Below are positions 10,201-25,200 of a stretch of 64,000 nt of DNA, piece by piece (within the stretch, counting starts at the first letter, position 1; every line of letters starts with the position of its first letter). The stretch covers positions 5,639,465-5,703,464 of the forward strand of contig NC_048541.1 in NCBI RefSeq assembly GCF_902806685.2, written 5' to 3'. The translations under genes and the position numbers were made by a program. Under the pieces are notes generated by a model, which made no database searches, was not told the DNA's origin, and worked only from the letters and a program-made list of their open reading frames with translations. The stretch is from Maniola hyperantus. Taxonomy: Eukaryota; Arthropoda; Insecta; Lepidoptera; Nymphalidae.

Positions 10201-13200
10201 GTACTAATAAATTAGGTGCTTTATAAAATTGAGATAAGTATCAATCAAATTGTATACCTAGGCAGAAATGGAATGATCTCTACAGCACATATGCTCACTT
10301 TGAAAGAAACTATTACAATTTTATTATCCTTGCATGTTTTATTTCCTTGGGAGTAAATTGTGCCATTCGAATAATGACACATAATGTGGGTTCGCTCGAT
10401 ACCGCGAAATGTGCTCGCAGGCGCAACTCCTTTGAGTGCGGCAGGCACTTAGGTTCAAGGAGACACTCGTAGGTGTAGGGTAGGGTAGGTACCATAACAA
10501 ATTACCCTTATTATTTAAAAAAATAGAGGAAAATAGTACTAGTTATATAATGCATAATAATGATTCGATGGCTTCAACACTACGCCGATGTTAAATTAGC
10601 TGAAAAGAAAATTATGTACCTAGTCAAAGTCAAATGATTTGTTCAAAATAGGTAATACATTACTCTCTTCGATTGTCAGTTGTTGGATTTGTAAGATATA
10701 GTGGTGATAATTATTACGTAAACTTAAAACTAAAGCAACGAGGATTCCAAACGCGCCCAGGTCTGAGAAGAGCCCACATCAAACTCAGCTGTATTGTTTC
10801 CTTTCAAAGAAGTACCTACCGGTTTTAAAAGGGTTCCCGATTTCAGGTGATTTTTTAAATCGAACAAAAATCGATTTTATATTTCGGTTTATTGCTATTA
10901 TTAGTTATTAAACAACAAGGCAGCAGACGCGAAATAAAATTAGTCTCCTATGCGAGTACGAGATGATATCTGAGGAGCAAGTGAAATAAAAGAGCTGTAG
11001 CGTGAACTTAACCGCCAAAAAAACAACACGACAGCGGCGGGGAACAACAAAAACCGTTGCATAAAAACATATGATCCCATGAGGGATACGGGGGGTCTTG
11101 CGGTGCGGAGGGGAGTCCTGAGGCGTGCTGGAATGCGCTCGGGCGAGCGGCGTGGGAGGCGCCGCCCGGGCACCACACGCGCGCCCTCTCTACCCTCTCT
11201 GTAAACAATCCTCTACGTCTCACGTCCAGCGCCCGGCGGCTAGCCCTGAGCCTACGGTCACCTGCGCATATCTCCCTTGCAACAAACGAATTTACAACCT
11301 GCCATTTGTATGTGGTAGGTACCTAGTCACCCAGATATTATAGGGTATGTCTGAGAGTATCGGCAGACTAAAATAATGTAACAATTTACAAATAGTTGAT
11401 ATTGAACAATTCCTTATGTATTCATTTCATTAGCTTTTAAGCAAGCGACTGTCGGCCGATCGAAAAATTCCAGACTAGCAACAGCCCAATACCTGTAAAC
11501 TAATACTCAAAGAGACCTGATGAGTCAATTCAGATCATGAAACCCTGGCCCTGGAGCCTCAAATACTATTTTGATCCTGTTACATAAGATTATTTTGAAC
11601 TGTTACCTAAGTTTAACATTCACCTGTAGAACATACTTCAGCTTAATATGAGCACTGTATAAATGAAAATGAAAATGAAAATCTTTTTTATTCGTATAAA
11701 CTTTTACAAGTACTTACGAATAGTCGGATGCATATCTACCACTGGTTCGGAATGCCTTTCCTGCCGAGAAGAACCAGCAAGAAACTCGGCGGTTAGCGGT
11801 ATAGATGAGGTTCAGTGACACTTGACACGCACATGAAGCAGACGAGGCAGGCTACATTGCTACATTGTCGTGACGTGCTATCGAGATGCTAATTAGTCTA
11901 CGCCGCAAACGAAACTTCGCGAGCTATGCGGTAGGTAATAGGTATGAGCAATGCATAAATCAAAACCTACTAAAATATACGATGAAGACAAAACCGTTCA
12001 TTGCTATAGCCTAGTGGTTAAGAGGTCCGCCTTGTATTCGGAGGTCGGGGGTCTAACTTTTCAGAGTTATATGCGTTTTAAGTAAATAAATATCAATTGC
12101 TTTAACGGTGAAGGAAAACATCGTGAGGAAACCTGCACACCTGAGAGTTCTTCATAATGTTCTCAAAGGTCTGCCAATCCTCACTTGGCCTGCGTGGTAG
12201 ACTATGGCCAAACCCCTTCTTATTCTGAGAAGAGACCCGTGCTCTATAGTGAGTCGGTGATGAGTTGATCATGATTATGATGATGATAATTATAAAATAT
12301 ACTAAATACTAACATAACTATAAAATATGCACTTTACTTCTTAAAGCCATGTTTAAAGTTTATACATTAAGACTTGGTACCTAGTAGGCTAGTACCTAAC
12401 TATTGATTATGTTAAAGGTAAAGGTTGAATTTTATATCGAATCATAAAAGCAAAGGCTTTTATGATTCGATATTGACCTTCATCAAGTCAAATTTAAAAT
12501 GATGGCATAATGAAACATATACGTACCTACTTAAATTTTAATAGTATAACTGTAGTATAAGCTTGAGGTCCACGACATAATATCAAGAAAGTGATGCCTA
12601 GTAAAGCAGAACAATGTTATACGTTCTCCTTATCTAAACGGTCGTAAAGATGTCTTTCTAAGCCCGCACATTAAAGAGCATACAATTCGGCATTGTGATT
12701 TTTTAAGAATTTTAAGTAGGTATACTCGCGACATCAAGACTAATTTATCAAAATCGATTGAGCCATTGAGTAGAAACGGACATACATATAGTCCGCGACA
12801 GGCTAAGATGGCAATCGGGGTATAAGGCGGGGGGACGCCCCGCACACCCGCACGTCACCCGCGCTCGCCCGCACCGGGATAGCGCGGGGGCTGTTCGCGT
12901 TTGCGGGGCATTACCTCCCCTATTGGCATCTCGACCTGTCGCGTATTACACATATATACAGGTCAAACACCTTTGCGTCAATAAGGTAATAACAATTCTG
13001 ACATTTAGCTTACCTCTGGCAGCAAGCGAGATGAATGTTTGAGCATGCCTATGGACCATCTCGGCGTTGACGCGGCCTCGCAGCGGCAGTCGCGACAGCA
13101 GCAGCGGCAGGAAGTCGTGCGCCGTCACCCCCGCCACGTCCCACTTCAACTTGGACAGCACTAGCAATTCCCAGCTCTGTCGACAAAATAAATTAATTTT

Positions 13201-16200
13201 TATTTATTGAAAGTTAAAAGAGCGTGGATTTGACTTGCTCATGCAATGCGCGGGACTGCAGTTACCTACTCTACCATAAACACTTTATTACAATTGATAT
13301 GGTTTTTTTTAAAAGAGCAACCTCAGAATTTCTTGCTGGTAGGAAAAGTTTTTCGAACTACATTTACATTTTCAAAATTTATGCCCCCCCCCCCTCATAC
13401 CCTGATTGCCATCTCAACCTGTCGCGGACTATAGATTTTTAGCGGCGATACTCGAATGTTGATTCGATTCTGTTGTTCCCAGGATAAAGCTATAAGTTTG
13501 GCAAACTGGTACACCTCTAGTCATAAACAAGAGGATTAATATGCCAATAATAAGTACCTACAAACTATTACATTAAAATGATACCTACTCTGACTTTAAC
13601 CCAAGAATATCTAAGTTGGAGAAGTGAACCGAGGATCTTTATCCAGACATTTCATTATAAAATACCCGTTTATGCGCCTACGCCAATCCTAATAATTGTT
13701 TCACATAATTTGTCCGGAAGCAGATTAAGCACGATGTATATTGAAGCAGTAAAAGAAAGTGTTGATTGGCTGGGACAATATGCTTCATACCACCCGCCAC
13801 ATCCGCTGTTTAATCGTAAACATGCCGTTTTGCTGACTTCCCGGAACGTGCGTAGGTAGACCCCGAAACATTGTTGTGTGATCAGACCAATGATCCTTTA
13901 GCTTTTTTTGAATGTACCTAACCCAGTTTTGAAATAAACTAAAAATGTTAAGAATCCAATACTGCATGTTCTATATCATCATTCTAGTCATCTAGGGCTG
14001 CGTGTATGTGTGTGGAGAATGGAGATAGTCATGCTATTTTTTATCCCAAAAAATAATCAATAAATTTCCACACAATTTTTAAACGCCTAAACCCATGCGT
14101 TAAATTAAGTATAAACTACATCAGTCTCGGGCATCATCTTGTCATTATTCCGGTTCCGTACCTCAAAAGGAAAAAAGGAATCTTTATAGGATCACTTTGT
14201 AGTCTGTTTGTCTGTCCATCGTGTCTGCCAAGAAAACCTATAGGGTACTTCTCGTTGATCTAGAATTATTAAATTTGGTAGGTAGTAGGTAGGTCTTATA
14301 GCACAAGTAAAGGAATAAATCCGAATACCGTGAATTTGTGGTTACATCACAAAAAAATGTGTTAATAAATAACTAGTATTTTCAATTGTCAAAGTAAAAT
14401 AGCTGTACCAAGTGGGGTATCATATACAAGGGCTTTACCTGTACATAACAGATTTTTTTATATATCTTTATGCATAAAGTTTTAGTTTTTGATTCATTTA
14501 TAAAAGGAAAAGGACTGAGTAGACTACGTATCAACGCACACAAACTACTGGACGGATCGGGCTGAAAGGACATAGTATATCCGCTAAGGATTTTTAGATT
14601 TTCTAAAAATCCAACCCCTAAGGTAAAATAGTGGTTTGGTGTATTCCACGCGGACGAAGTTGCGGACATAAGCTAGCGAAATATAAGCAAGTTCCGTTAG
14701 TAGATAGATACATCTTATCAGGTTACCGGCATTTGAATAAAATCTACTAGGCACTTAAGTATCTAAATTTTTTTAAACGGCGGCGGAAGTTGACCTACAT
14801 TTGAAATCAATTAATATTGCGATAAGTATAGTCCTAAGATTCCCGACATGAATGGTTAATTTTATGAATAACTTGATTATTTAATATTCACACACACGCA
14901 TGCACATAAAAGCAATGCATGGCCGTTGACAGATAATACTCGATGTTTACTTAACTCAAATACGGGGTCGGTCGCAGCGGCAATCGTTTGCCTCTCTGTT
15001 GTAAACGATTTCGTATTAAAATACTTTCGAGATAGAGTTCAGACTTGCGCAGCAAAAATAAACCTTAGAACCTATCGGTTCTTGATAAGGAGTGCTTGTG
15101 AATGAATGAGGACTCATCACTGGAACTCGCACGAAGTAAGATCGTGTGTCAGTGTGCGGCACGACTCACGAGGGTGAAGCGTTAACCGTGAGGAATTAAC
15201 GCCTTTCAATAATCTGAATTATTCTTCAATGGGTTTATGGGATGAAAATATGTAAAATCGACAATCCGCTTCGAGTTTAAAAAGAACAGTTGGGCGTAAG
15301 CGATATAACCATGGAGCGTCATGCGGGCCGACTGCGAACTGAAAAGATTCCGTGTCTCTGGCGACCTGCGATCGTTGAAAAGCTTCGGAACAATGCGCTC
15401 ATAAAGTATTCAACGAAAGACGCTGCTGCCACACGTGAAGAACAAAAACTTAATATGCCGAGGAGTTAGACTCGTATAGAGACAATGGCTTACTGTAAAT
15501 GGAGTAGCGTTTGATTATTATTATATTTATAGATGTTTAAGCTTGAGGCGATGTCGGAAGTACAAATACTAAACTAGGCGAGAACTCGAGACGTGCGGAA
15601 TGCTGCTTGTGAATTTATGGGTAGTGTTCATTAAAGAAGCAGGCGCAGCGGCGGGCACGACGGCAGCAGTTATCGAGGCGCGTTACAGCCAATAAAGCGA
15701 GCTATGCAAACAGCCCTCGCCCGCGACACAAGCTGAATTCCACACTCTGTTCCCATGCTTTATCCAATTTCATTGAACGGTGTGACTGTGCCGGTATTAG
15801 AATCAAACAATGAGCTCGCTGTTGCGTTGCCATAACATCGGCCCGTCTACAATTCTTTAGAATTTTCCACATACGGACAGGAACTTGATAAAAATTATTA
15901 CAAAATATAGTTTATAAAAAATAATAACTTTTTAGTCACTAAGTACTCTATATACTACATCTCGTTCAAACCAATTTTCGGTGGAAGTTTGCATAGTAAT
16001 GTACATCATATATTTTTTTTAGTTTTATCATTCTCTTATATTAGAAGTTACAGGAACACACACACACACACACATTTTACCACTTTGGAAGTGTCTCTCG
16101 CGCAAAAAAAAAATGATATTAGAAACCTCAATATCATTTTTGAAGACCTATCCATAGATAACCCCACACGTATGGGTTTGATGAAAAAAAAAAACTTTTT

Positions 16201-19200
16201 GAGTTTCAGTTCTAAGTATGGGGTACCCCAAAACTTATTGTTTTTTTTTTTAATATTTTGTGTAAAAATCCTAATGCGGTTCACAGGATACATCTACTTA
16301 CCAAGTTTCAACAGTATAGCTCTTATAGTTTCGGAAAAAAGTGGCTGTGACATATGGACGGACAGACAGACAGACATGACGAATCTATAAGGGTTCCATT
16401 TTTTGCCATTCGGCTACGGAACCCTAAAAACCTAACGTTAAAATATATAAAGTCAATTTTATGAGCTTAGTATCTAACTAAATAAATACGATCCTAACCG
16501 ACGACGGAAGACCAAGTAGCAAACTGAATACTAAAATTACCTTGGTTCTGTACGCTATATGAATACTACTTTACCAAGGCTTATGTATCGGCAAATTCCT
16601 GTAAAGTGATGGCGTTGCTCAATTTAACACGGCCATGCTGACATCAGCTAAATATTTTTACTGTGATAAATTACGTTAGGCAATCGGATAGTCCTATTAT
16701 ATCTACCTACTTATTAGATAATTTTAAGTTAATCTAAAGAACAATTTTACATGCAACCTGAAGACGATTCTAAGCTTTTTTTGCTAACCACAATATTCTC
16801 CTTGGCCATTCGCCCGCATAGAGTTAGTTTTATTTTATTGTTACTTTTATGTAGTGGGTACTGCTTGAAATTAAAATTTTATTACCGTTAAATATATTAA
16901 TGGCAATTTCTTTAATAATAAAAACACGATATAAAATATGTAATGTCATTTTTATAGTAACTTAATGATTATTGAATTAAAAATAAGTAGCGACTAACTT
17001 ATTTTTAGGGTTCCGTATCTCAAAAGGAAAAAGGAACCCTTATAGGATCACTGTCTATCTATCTGTCCGACTGTCCGTCGTGTCTGTCAAGAAAACCTAT
17101 CGGGTACTTCCCATTGACCTAGAATAATGAAATTTGTAGGTAGGTAGGTCTTATAGAACAAGTAAAGGAATAAATTCAAAAACCGTGAATTTGTGGTTAA
17201 ATCACAAAAAAACTAAAACATATAATGAAAGGGCTTCTTTACCTGCACATTCTAAAATAGATTTTTATTTATTTTTATGCAAAATAGTTTTTAATGTTTA
17301 AATGTCAAAAAACTACGACTGTAGTACGGAACTCTCGGTGCGCGAGTCTGACTTGCAGTTGGCCGGTTTTAATCTAAATAATTATGTATGTAAAAGGAAA
17401 AGCTAGCTGACTGACTGATCTATCAACGCACAGCTCAAACTACTGGACGGATCGGGCTGTGAAATTTGGCATGCAGGTAGCTGTTATGACGTAGACATAC
17501 GGTAAGAAATAATTTTTGAAAATTCAACTCCTAAGGCAGTAAAATAGGTAATTAGGAAAAATAGGAAATTAGGCAATTAGGAAATTAGTGTAGTCCACGC
17601 GGACAAAGTCGCCAGAAAAAGCTAGTTATTTATAAAATAACTAGCTTATGCTCGCGACTTCGTCCGCGTGGACTACACAAATTTCAAAACCCTATTACCT
17701 TTTATTTACCCTATTACGTTATATATACCCCTTAGGGGTTGAATTTTCAAAAATCCTTTCTTAGCGGATGTCTACGTCATAATAGCTATCTGCATGCCAA
17801 ATTTCAGCCCGATCCGTCCAGTAGTTTGAGCTGTGCGTTGATAGATCAGTCAGTCAGTCAGTCAGTCAGTCACCTTTTCCTTTTATATATTTAGATTTCA
17901 GCCCGATCCGTCCAGTAGTTTAAGCTGTGCGTTGATAGATCAGTCAGTCAGTCAGTCACCTTTTCCTTTTATATATTTAGATTAAAGCTATTATTAATAT
18001 TATAAATGGAGCAATAAAAATACATCGTAATACAGTAAGTAGGTACTTAGTTGTTCGTTTATGGATGTCGTACTCGTAGTTATTATGAAGCGACGCGACG
18101 ATGGGATTTAATGAGCTCAGCAGTTATGTCCAATAGTAATTATAATTAGTTGTTCTGGTTACAGTCGTACATCTTTGGCAAACAACAGTGTAGAGGCCAC
18201 TTCTCGTGTGGAATGCAACTGGTTCCCGACCACCCCTTCCCCTCTCTCTCCAAGACTCCGGCGACTGCACTCGTGGGAAATAATATGAAGAAAGTATAAG
18301 GTAAATGGTATAAACAAACAAAACGGAGGGCCTTTTTGACTGTTATGTTCTTTTTCGCCTTTTGTTTTGAAGAAAGCGCCGAAGAATGACGCTCGGTGTC
18401 GTTTTTCGCCTAACTATGCGGGGGGCGATAAGTACATTTGCACCGGAAATAAATATCCAGGACGTGAGATCCACAAACAAGAGCCTAGCTCCTCCTAGAA
18501 TTCTATTATACATGTAGGTACTTGGAAAACATGGAAATGCCAATATTGTATGGAATTACTTGGTATTTTATTTTATTATCTTTTATTTTACTTTGTTACC
18601 GTTAAATATATTAATGGCAATAACAATATTCAAAGAAAAATCATAAAATATGGCAGATTTTCTTTTATTTTAATTTTAAGACATGATAATAATACGACGT
18701 CTTCGGTTTTTAATAACTTGGGGCAAGTATGTAGTACCTCAGTTCAAGTATGTTAAAGAAACAATCAATTTATAATTTATCTAGATGTTTGTTATTTCAG
18801 CTGATTTGACGTGACAAAATATTTATAAACATTTGCGTTTGTGTAAGTATACTAAGGACAGAATATTTTATCTAAATATACATCAAAGGAACAGTTGACT
18901 AACTGACTGATCTATCAACGCACAGCTCAAACTACTGGACGGATCGGGCTGAAATTGGGCATGCAGATAATAATAATTATTATTAGACATCCGTTAAGAA
19001 AGGATTTTTGAAAATTCAACCCCGAAGGGGGTAACATAGGGTTTTGAAATGTGTGTAGTCCACGCGCACTATGTCGCGAGCACAAATACATAATATGAGA
19101 AGCTGGTGGACAAAACGGTGTAATTGCACGAAATAAAGAAGAAGGGTCATCTGTGACCCAGACCCGACAGAAACAGAGTTTTTGTCGGGTCTGGGTTTTT

Positions 19201-22200
19201 TTTCTATGGGGCGTGACCCTTCTCCTTTGCAACTTAACAAAAAAGTAAATTAAAACTGTTGAAACTCTATAATTGTAATTGAATTTTAACACACTTTTGA
19301 GCCAATTTGCTGCAATTTGGATATGAGTCAAGATTGTATTCAGCGATCGAAATTAATAATTTTAGATTCAATTTTAGCACAGTTTTAGGCTATTTTTTGT
19401 ATTCAGTGGGCCCAAAACACCCGGATTAATGAAAAACAGTATTTTGATTAGACGTGTAATTACGTACATCGTTTTGTTTGCCAGATCCTCATGTTTTATT
19501 AAATATACTTGTTAATTGCCTTGCTGGCGAGAAACATTTGAGTTGGAACTTGTCCCCTTTAACCTCCTTTCCTTTATCGTATCGACCTGGTAAGATAAAG
19601 TGCATAAACGAACGCCGTCGTGCGTAGGTATATACAATCGATTAGTTTTACTACAATAGAACTTGGTTAACACTGCAATAACAAACGAAATAAACAAGTA
19701 TGGATGAAGACGGTTGCTGGTTAGTGAGAAAAACAAACTCAAACTCAAATTATTTATTCAGAATTGGTAAAATTTTATGCTTCCTGATTGTCATAAATTT
19801 TTATTTGTAAGATGATATGATATAGTGGTGATAATTAATACGTACTTAAAACTAAAACTTTTAAAAGCGAGGGTTCCAAACGCGCCCAGGTCTGAGAAGA
19901 GCCCACAACAAACTCAGCCGGGTATTATTTTTATTATCACCAAAAAGCATAAGTAATACGTACTTTAACCAGTAATTTTTGCGAGCAATACCAATAATAC
20001 AATAACTACAAATAATAATAACAATACAATAATACAATAATTTTATTCAAAACCCGCAAATACTTTAATCGATCACTTAAAACTGTTAAATAATAAGTAA
20101 TAGTTTGTTTGATTTCGGTGCCAATTGTATTTGGTCAATTTACATTACAAAACTGTAAGATACCTAAGTAATACACAAATATTATTAACATGATGTGTTT
20201 ATAAACATAAATCTCATTTTACTGAATAGTAAGTATACAGAAATTACGTATTTACGATTTTTAATAACATAGACCTACTCGCAATGTCAAGTCTATGTGT
20301 AACCTGCGTTCTGCCTGAATTTCAAAACTGCTGAATAAATATGAATGCAGACCGCCTCGCCGATTTACATTCATTTATGTATATTATGTATGTATTCGCA
20401 TATACAGAAACGTTATGTCTGGCGTCCATTAAAGCGATTCGTGTCTAAAATTAATCCCTCATTAAATGAGCATGGAAGAGGTATATTGAATTAGCTTTGG
20501 TCCAACCCACAGAATTCAGAATAGATGTAGAAGTAGTTAAGGACTATGGAGAGTGTTCTTATCAACGCGCAGATGATTAATGAAACAACAGCGCGCTTAT
20601 TGTAACAACAACAGACGTATCTATTTCTATAACTCCTTATCTCCTCTCTGTCTCAACTCTCACCTATAAACTCATACTCATAAGTGTATTTATTTATTTA
20701 TAGTTGCCTTTCTATGTTATTTTATAAGTATGCCTATGCACTGTTTTGGGGTTGGGTCATGACGCCACAATTAGCTGACTCGGATTTTACATCTCACTTT
20801 GGATATTGTCATCTTGTATTTTATAAGTGGTAAGTTACCACTTAAATCTTGTGGTAATTTTTGTGGTTTCTAACGCTTTTTAGGTGTATTTTTTGTCTTT
20901 CTCTGTGGAACCTGAGTAATCAATAATTTATTTATTTATTTATTTGTATAGCTTACCCACGGTTTAATTTAATGCTTTGGATGCCAGATCTTATATGATC
21001 CTCCTTGCTTTCGAATTATTTCTGTAAAAATGAGTTTCTAAAACTCGGTCATACGCGGTACCGCTATAGTTTCATTTAACATCTACCTACTAGCTAGTAA
21101 AGACTGCATCAATTATTGCTACAATCTCAATTACTGTGATTGGCTGAATATATGGTACTCTTGATGTAACAAGGCATTTTAACCAATAGTGAGGGAGTGA
21201 CGGCCAATAAAGAGCGGTCACGTAGCTCAGATTCCTCCGACATCAATGGGGGCGAATCCCAACGTCACACTATAGTTGTCAAACTACGGTAGTTGGGTCT
21301 ACTGCCGATTGGCTGTCACTATGGACTAAAATGTTCAGTTGCACAAGAAAATTCAACCAATCTATCAACACGTTCAAATGCAATTGTAGCATTATGATAA
21401 TTACAACTTTCATGCTAAGGGGACAGGTATTACAGGCAGCAGATACCATTTCTATTACCTTATTTAGAGAATTCTGCGGTCGAACCTGTACGGCTGCTCA
21501 TAAATTTATGCTTCAATTATAATAAACGTACTGTGGATGTGAGAATGCACAGGTTTTATGATCCGACGGTGAGCGCGGGAACCCCACATTAAAGCAGGCT
21601 CGGATGCCAGAGCGTGCTCTTTTTGTTCGCCTTACCTACCCTGCTTTGAACAGCACTATCAAATCAATAACCCTAAGAGTCTTCATACAAGATTTCAATG
21701 ATTTCGATATACAGTATAAACTATAGAATTAAATTCAAGATAAGTTACCCCACTAGCTACCTTCGGTTACCGTATTTAAAATTCTACGGTATAAACTCCC
21801 TATGGCAAAGTTTTCAAAGAAAAGTTCATATAAGTAACGTAAACATTTAACTTTATTTGGTCTGCTTAACAACCATTTCTATAAACATATAAAGAGAATA
21901 ACTATTAATGTATGGGAAGTCTCTTATATTAGAGAAACTGGTCAGACCCTGTCAGACCCTCGAATAATAGGTATAGACCTATTATGTTTAAAACAATTGC
22001 CAACAACAATAAAACTTACAATAAATTCGTTCTTCCGTGTCGGTTCCTTTGCTGCTTTTTAGGTACTGCGACTATTAGAATCCAAAGTAAAACACAATAG
22101 TCCCAATCAACATAAGAATTCGTAGTTCTACAAATTGTCACTTACCATAAGTATTTTAACTAAACTACGCAAGCACATAAGAAAGCTCACCAGAGTCACT

Positions 22201-25200
22201 CAGCGAACAATGGAGAGAGCTAATTTCGAAGTTTTTCTACGTAATCAAGTCAGAACTGAGAAGATTTGTAGGAGAACCAGAGTAACCCATAGGTATAGCT
22301 CATAGGGTTGCGTAGCTGAAGTGGTAAAGGTGAAGCACATACTCAGTTCGAAGAACCGATAGACGTTGGGGTCCCAAGGTGCCAACGCACGTTCCGTTTG
22401 CTCCAGCCCTTATTCTGAAGCCAGGTCTAATGTACTTACAAAGTAGGTAGGTATTATTACCTCGGTGCCATTAAGCATTTTAATAGGCGACATTTACATA
22501 TATTAAATATTAGTTTGTAGGGGGTTCCGTGCAGTCTGTTATTCGACACACTTGGACGAGTTCCGAAGGTATGAACATAGCATATGCACCCAGTGTGACG
22601 GCGCCGTTAGCATAGGTTAAGCCAAGCTATTCAATTTCTCAGAATTTATTTATGAGTACTCAGGAAATAACGTAATTTCTAATAGCTTTCGTTCAAATCG
22701 ATTATATCTACGAGTCTTCGTAGAGATGCTACGAGTTTGCTACGAAATCTACAGAACTTGGAATTTAAGATGTTATTAGTGAAAATTTTAACTAAAAATA
22801 TTTATGGATTACTCTTCATCCAATAAAACATGCTTAATAATATGCCAATAAGTCCATAACAACAACAAAGGAACCCTTTTTCGAAAAAATAATTTTCACT
22901 GACCACAGTATAGGTTCCGGTGCGAGGTTGCCATTCCAGTACCTTGAGACCCCAACGTCTATCGGTTTTACGAACTATGTGCCCTGCCTATTACTACTTC
23001 AGTTTCGCAACCCGTTGAGCTATGGCGGTTACTCTAGTTCTCCTACGGATCTCCGGAAGACCGGAAGACCCCCCATTAGGTGGACGGACGACATCAGACG
23101 AGTCGCTGGATTCAGGCGGCGCAAGACAGTGGCGTGTCGTGGAAGGAGTGTCCCTACAAGAGACCTATGTCCAGCAGTGGACGTCTATTGGTTGATGATG
23201 ATGATAATGATGATGACAGTATAGGTTAGACTCTTTAAGCAACCATTTACGTAAAATTTTTATAAAAATAAAATATAACCAATTTTTAAAAAAAACCAGC
23301 CAAGTGCGAGTCTGTTCGCGCACCGAGGGTTCCTTACTATAGTCGTATTTTTTCGACATTTTGCTTGATAAATCAAAAACTGTTATGCAGAACAATAAAT
23401 AAAAGTCTGTTTTAGAATGTATAGGTAAAGAAAGCCCTTTCATATGATACCCCATTTGGTATATTATCTAGTACTTTGAGAGTCAAGTTATTTGTTCATA
23501 ACCACATTTTAATACATATTTTTGTGATAAAACCATAAATTCACGGTTTTCGGATTGTTCCCTTTAAGTGTGCTATAAGACCTACCTACCTGCCAAATTT
23601 CATGATTTTAGGTCAATGGGAAGTACCCTACAGGTTTCTTGACAGGCACGACAGACAGGCAACGAAGTGATCCTATTAAGGTTCCTTTTTTCCTTTTAAG
23701 GTACGGAACCCTAAAAAGAGTTAATTTTTAGTGCAATTTGCTCAATAAGTTGCTATGACTGATATCAACGATTTCTCGGTAATTTAGGTTTATGAGTAGG
23801 TATAACATCTGGAGGTATCTCAGGTCAAAAACACACGATAACTTGAGCCAAAAAAAACTCTATCGCGAATAGGTACCTAATTAAAAAAGTCAAATCAAGC
23901 TCGTAAAAATATTGTGACGTGACAAGGACAAGGCTAGGTTACGGTTGTGTTTGTAACGCCCAACTACTATGTATGTATATTATGTACGTTAAGTACTACC
24001 AAACTACGACAAACATCGTATTTTACTTGGATTATTATAGTATTTAACGGTGCTTTAACGGTGAAGGAAAACATCGTGAGGAAACCTGCATACCTGAGAG
24101 TTCTCCATAATGTTCTCAAAGGTGTGTGAAGTCTACCAATCCGCACATGGCCAGCGCGGTAGACTATGGCCAAACCCTTCTCACTCTGAGAGGAGACCCG
24201 TGCTCTGTAGTCGCGGCGATGGGTTGATCATGATGATTATTGTATACTAGATGATGCCCGCGACTTCATCCGCGTTGATTTAGGTTTTTTAAAATCCCAT
24301 GGGAACTCTTTGATTTCCGGGATCAAAAGTTGCCTAGGATGCAAGCTACCTGTACTAAATTTCATCAATTTTTAGGTTCCGTACCTCAAAAGGAAAAACG
24401 GAACCCTTATAAGATCACTTTGTTGTCTGTCTGTCTGTTTGTCTGTCTGTCAAGAAACCTACAGGGTACTTCCCGTTGACCTAGAATCATGAAATTTGGC
24501 AGGTAGCTAGATCTTATAGCTGACATTTGGGGAAAAATCTGACAACCGTGAATTTAAGGTTAGCTCACACAAAAAAAAATTGTGGTCATGAACTAAAAAT
24601 TAGTATTGTCAACTTTCGAAGTGAGTGACAATATCAAGTGGGTAAGTATGGTATCATATGAAAGGTCTTCACCTGTACATTCTAAAACAGATTTTTATTT
24701 ATTTTTATGCATCATAGTTTTTGAATTATCGTGCAAAATGTCGAAAAAATACGACTGTAGTACGGAACCCTCATTGCGCGTGCCTGACTCGCACTTGGCC
24801 GGTTTTTTTTAAACGGATAAGCCGTGAAAAGCTAGCAGACACACTTTCGCATTTATAATATTAGTACCTATGGATTTTCGGAATCTACACAATAAAATCT
24901 TTCATTAGATGCCAAATTGGTTTTGTTCTCATTGGTCTTATTCGCTGGATTTTTTAAATAGGTCCTTCAGAGCGTCATCACAAATGCGAATTTTTATACA
25001 TCCGTTGCTGGCTGCGGCCCGACTGTTGGTTGGTAAACTGTTAAAATAATAGCGCCTCTGTAGTTGGGTAAGAATAAGCGGCGTGCTATGTCTGTAATTG
25101 GTCTGATTGAAACGCGCTTCTCGTTCGGCGGTTGTGCGGTTCTGAGAAGGCTGTCGGCTCGTTAGGGCCCTGTAAGGGACACGCGGACAGCCCTGCGCGG

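Larger units (their letters stand above)
7639..13013 (-). other. CycD intron 3
   Basis: About 5.4 kb. It holds two GC-rich MITEs (9086-9237, 12787-12949), LINE 3' ends near 10690 and 11665, a tRNA-derived SINE (12006-12290) and a hairpin (12421-12480). A GC-rich stretch at 8030-8095 has no feature I can name. No further exon was found. Confidence 0.7.

Noticed and set aside
16048..16390. ORFs on both strands over a (CA)n tract
   Set aside because: Low-complexity and repeat-derived; the translated His-Thr run comes from the microsatellite.
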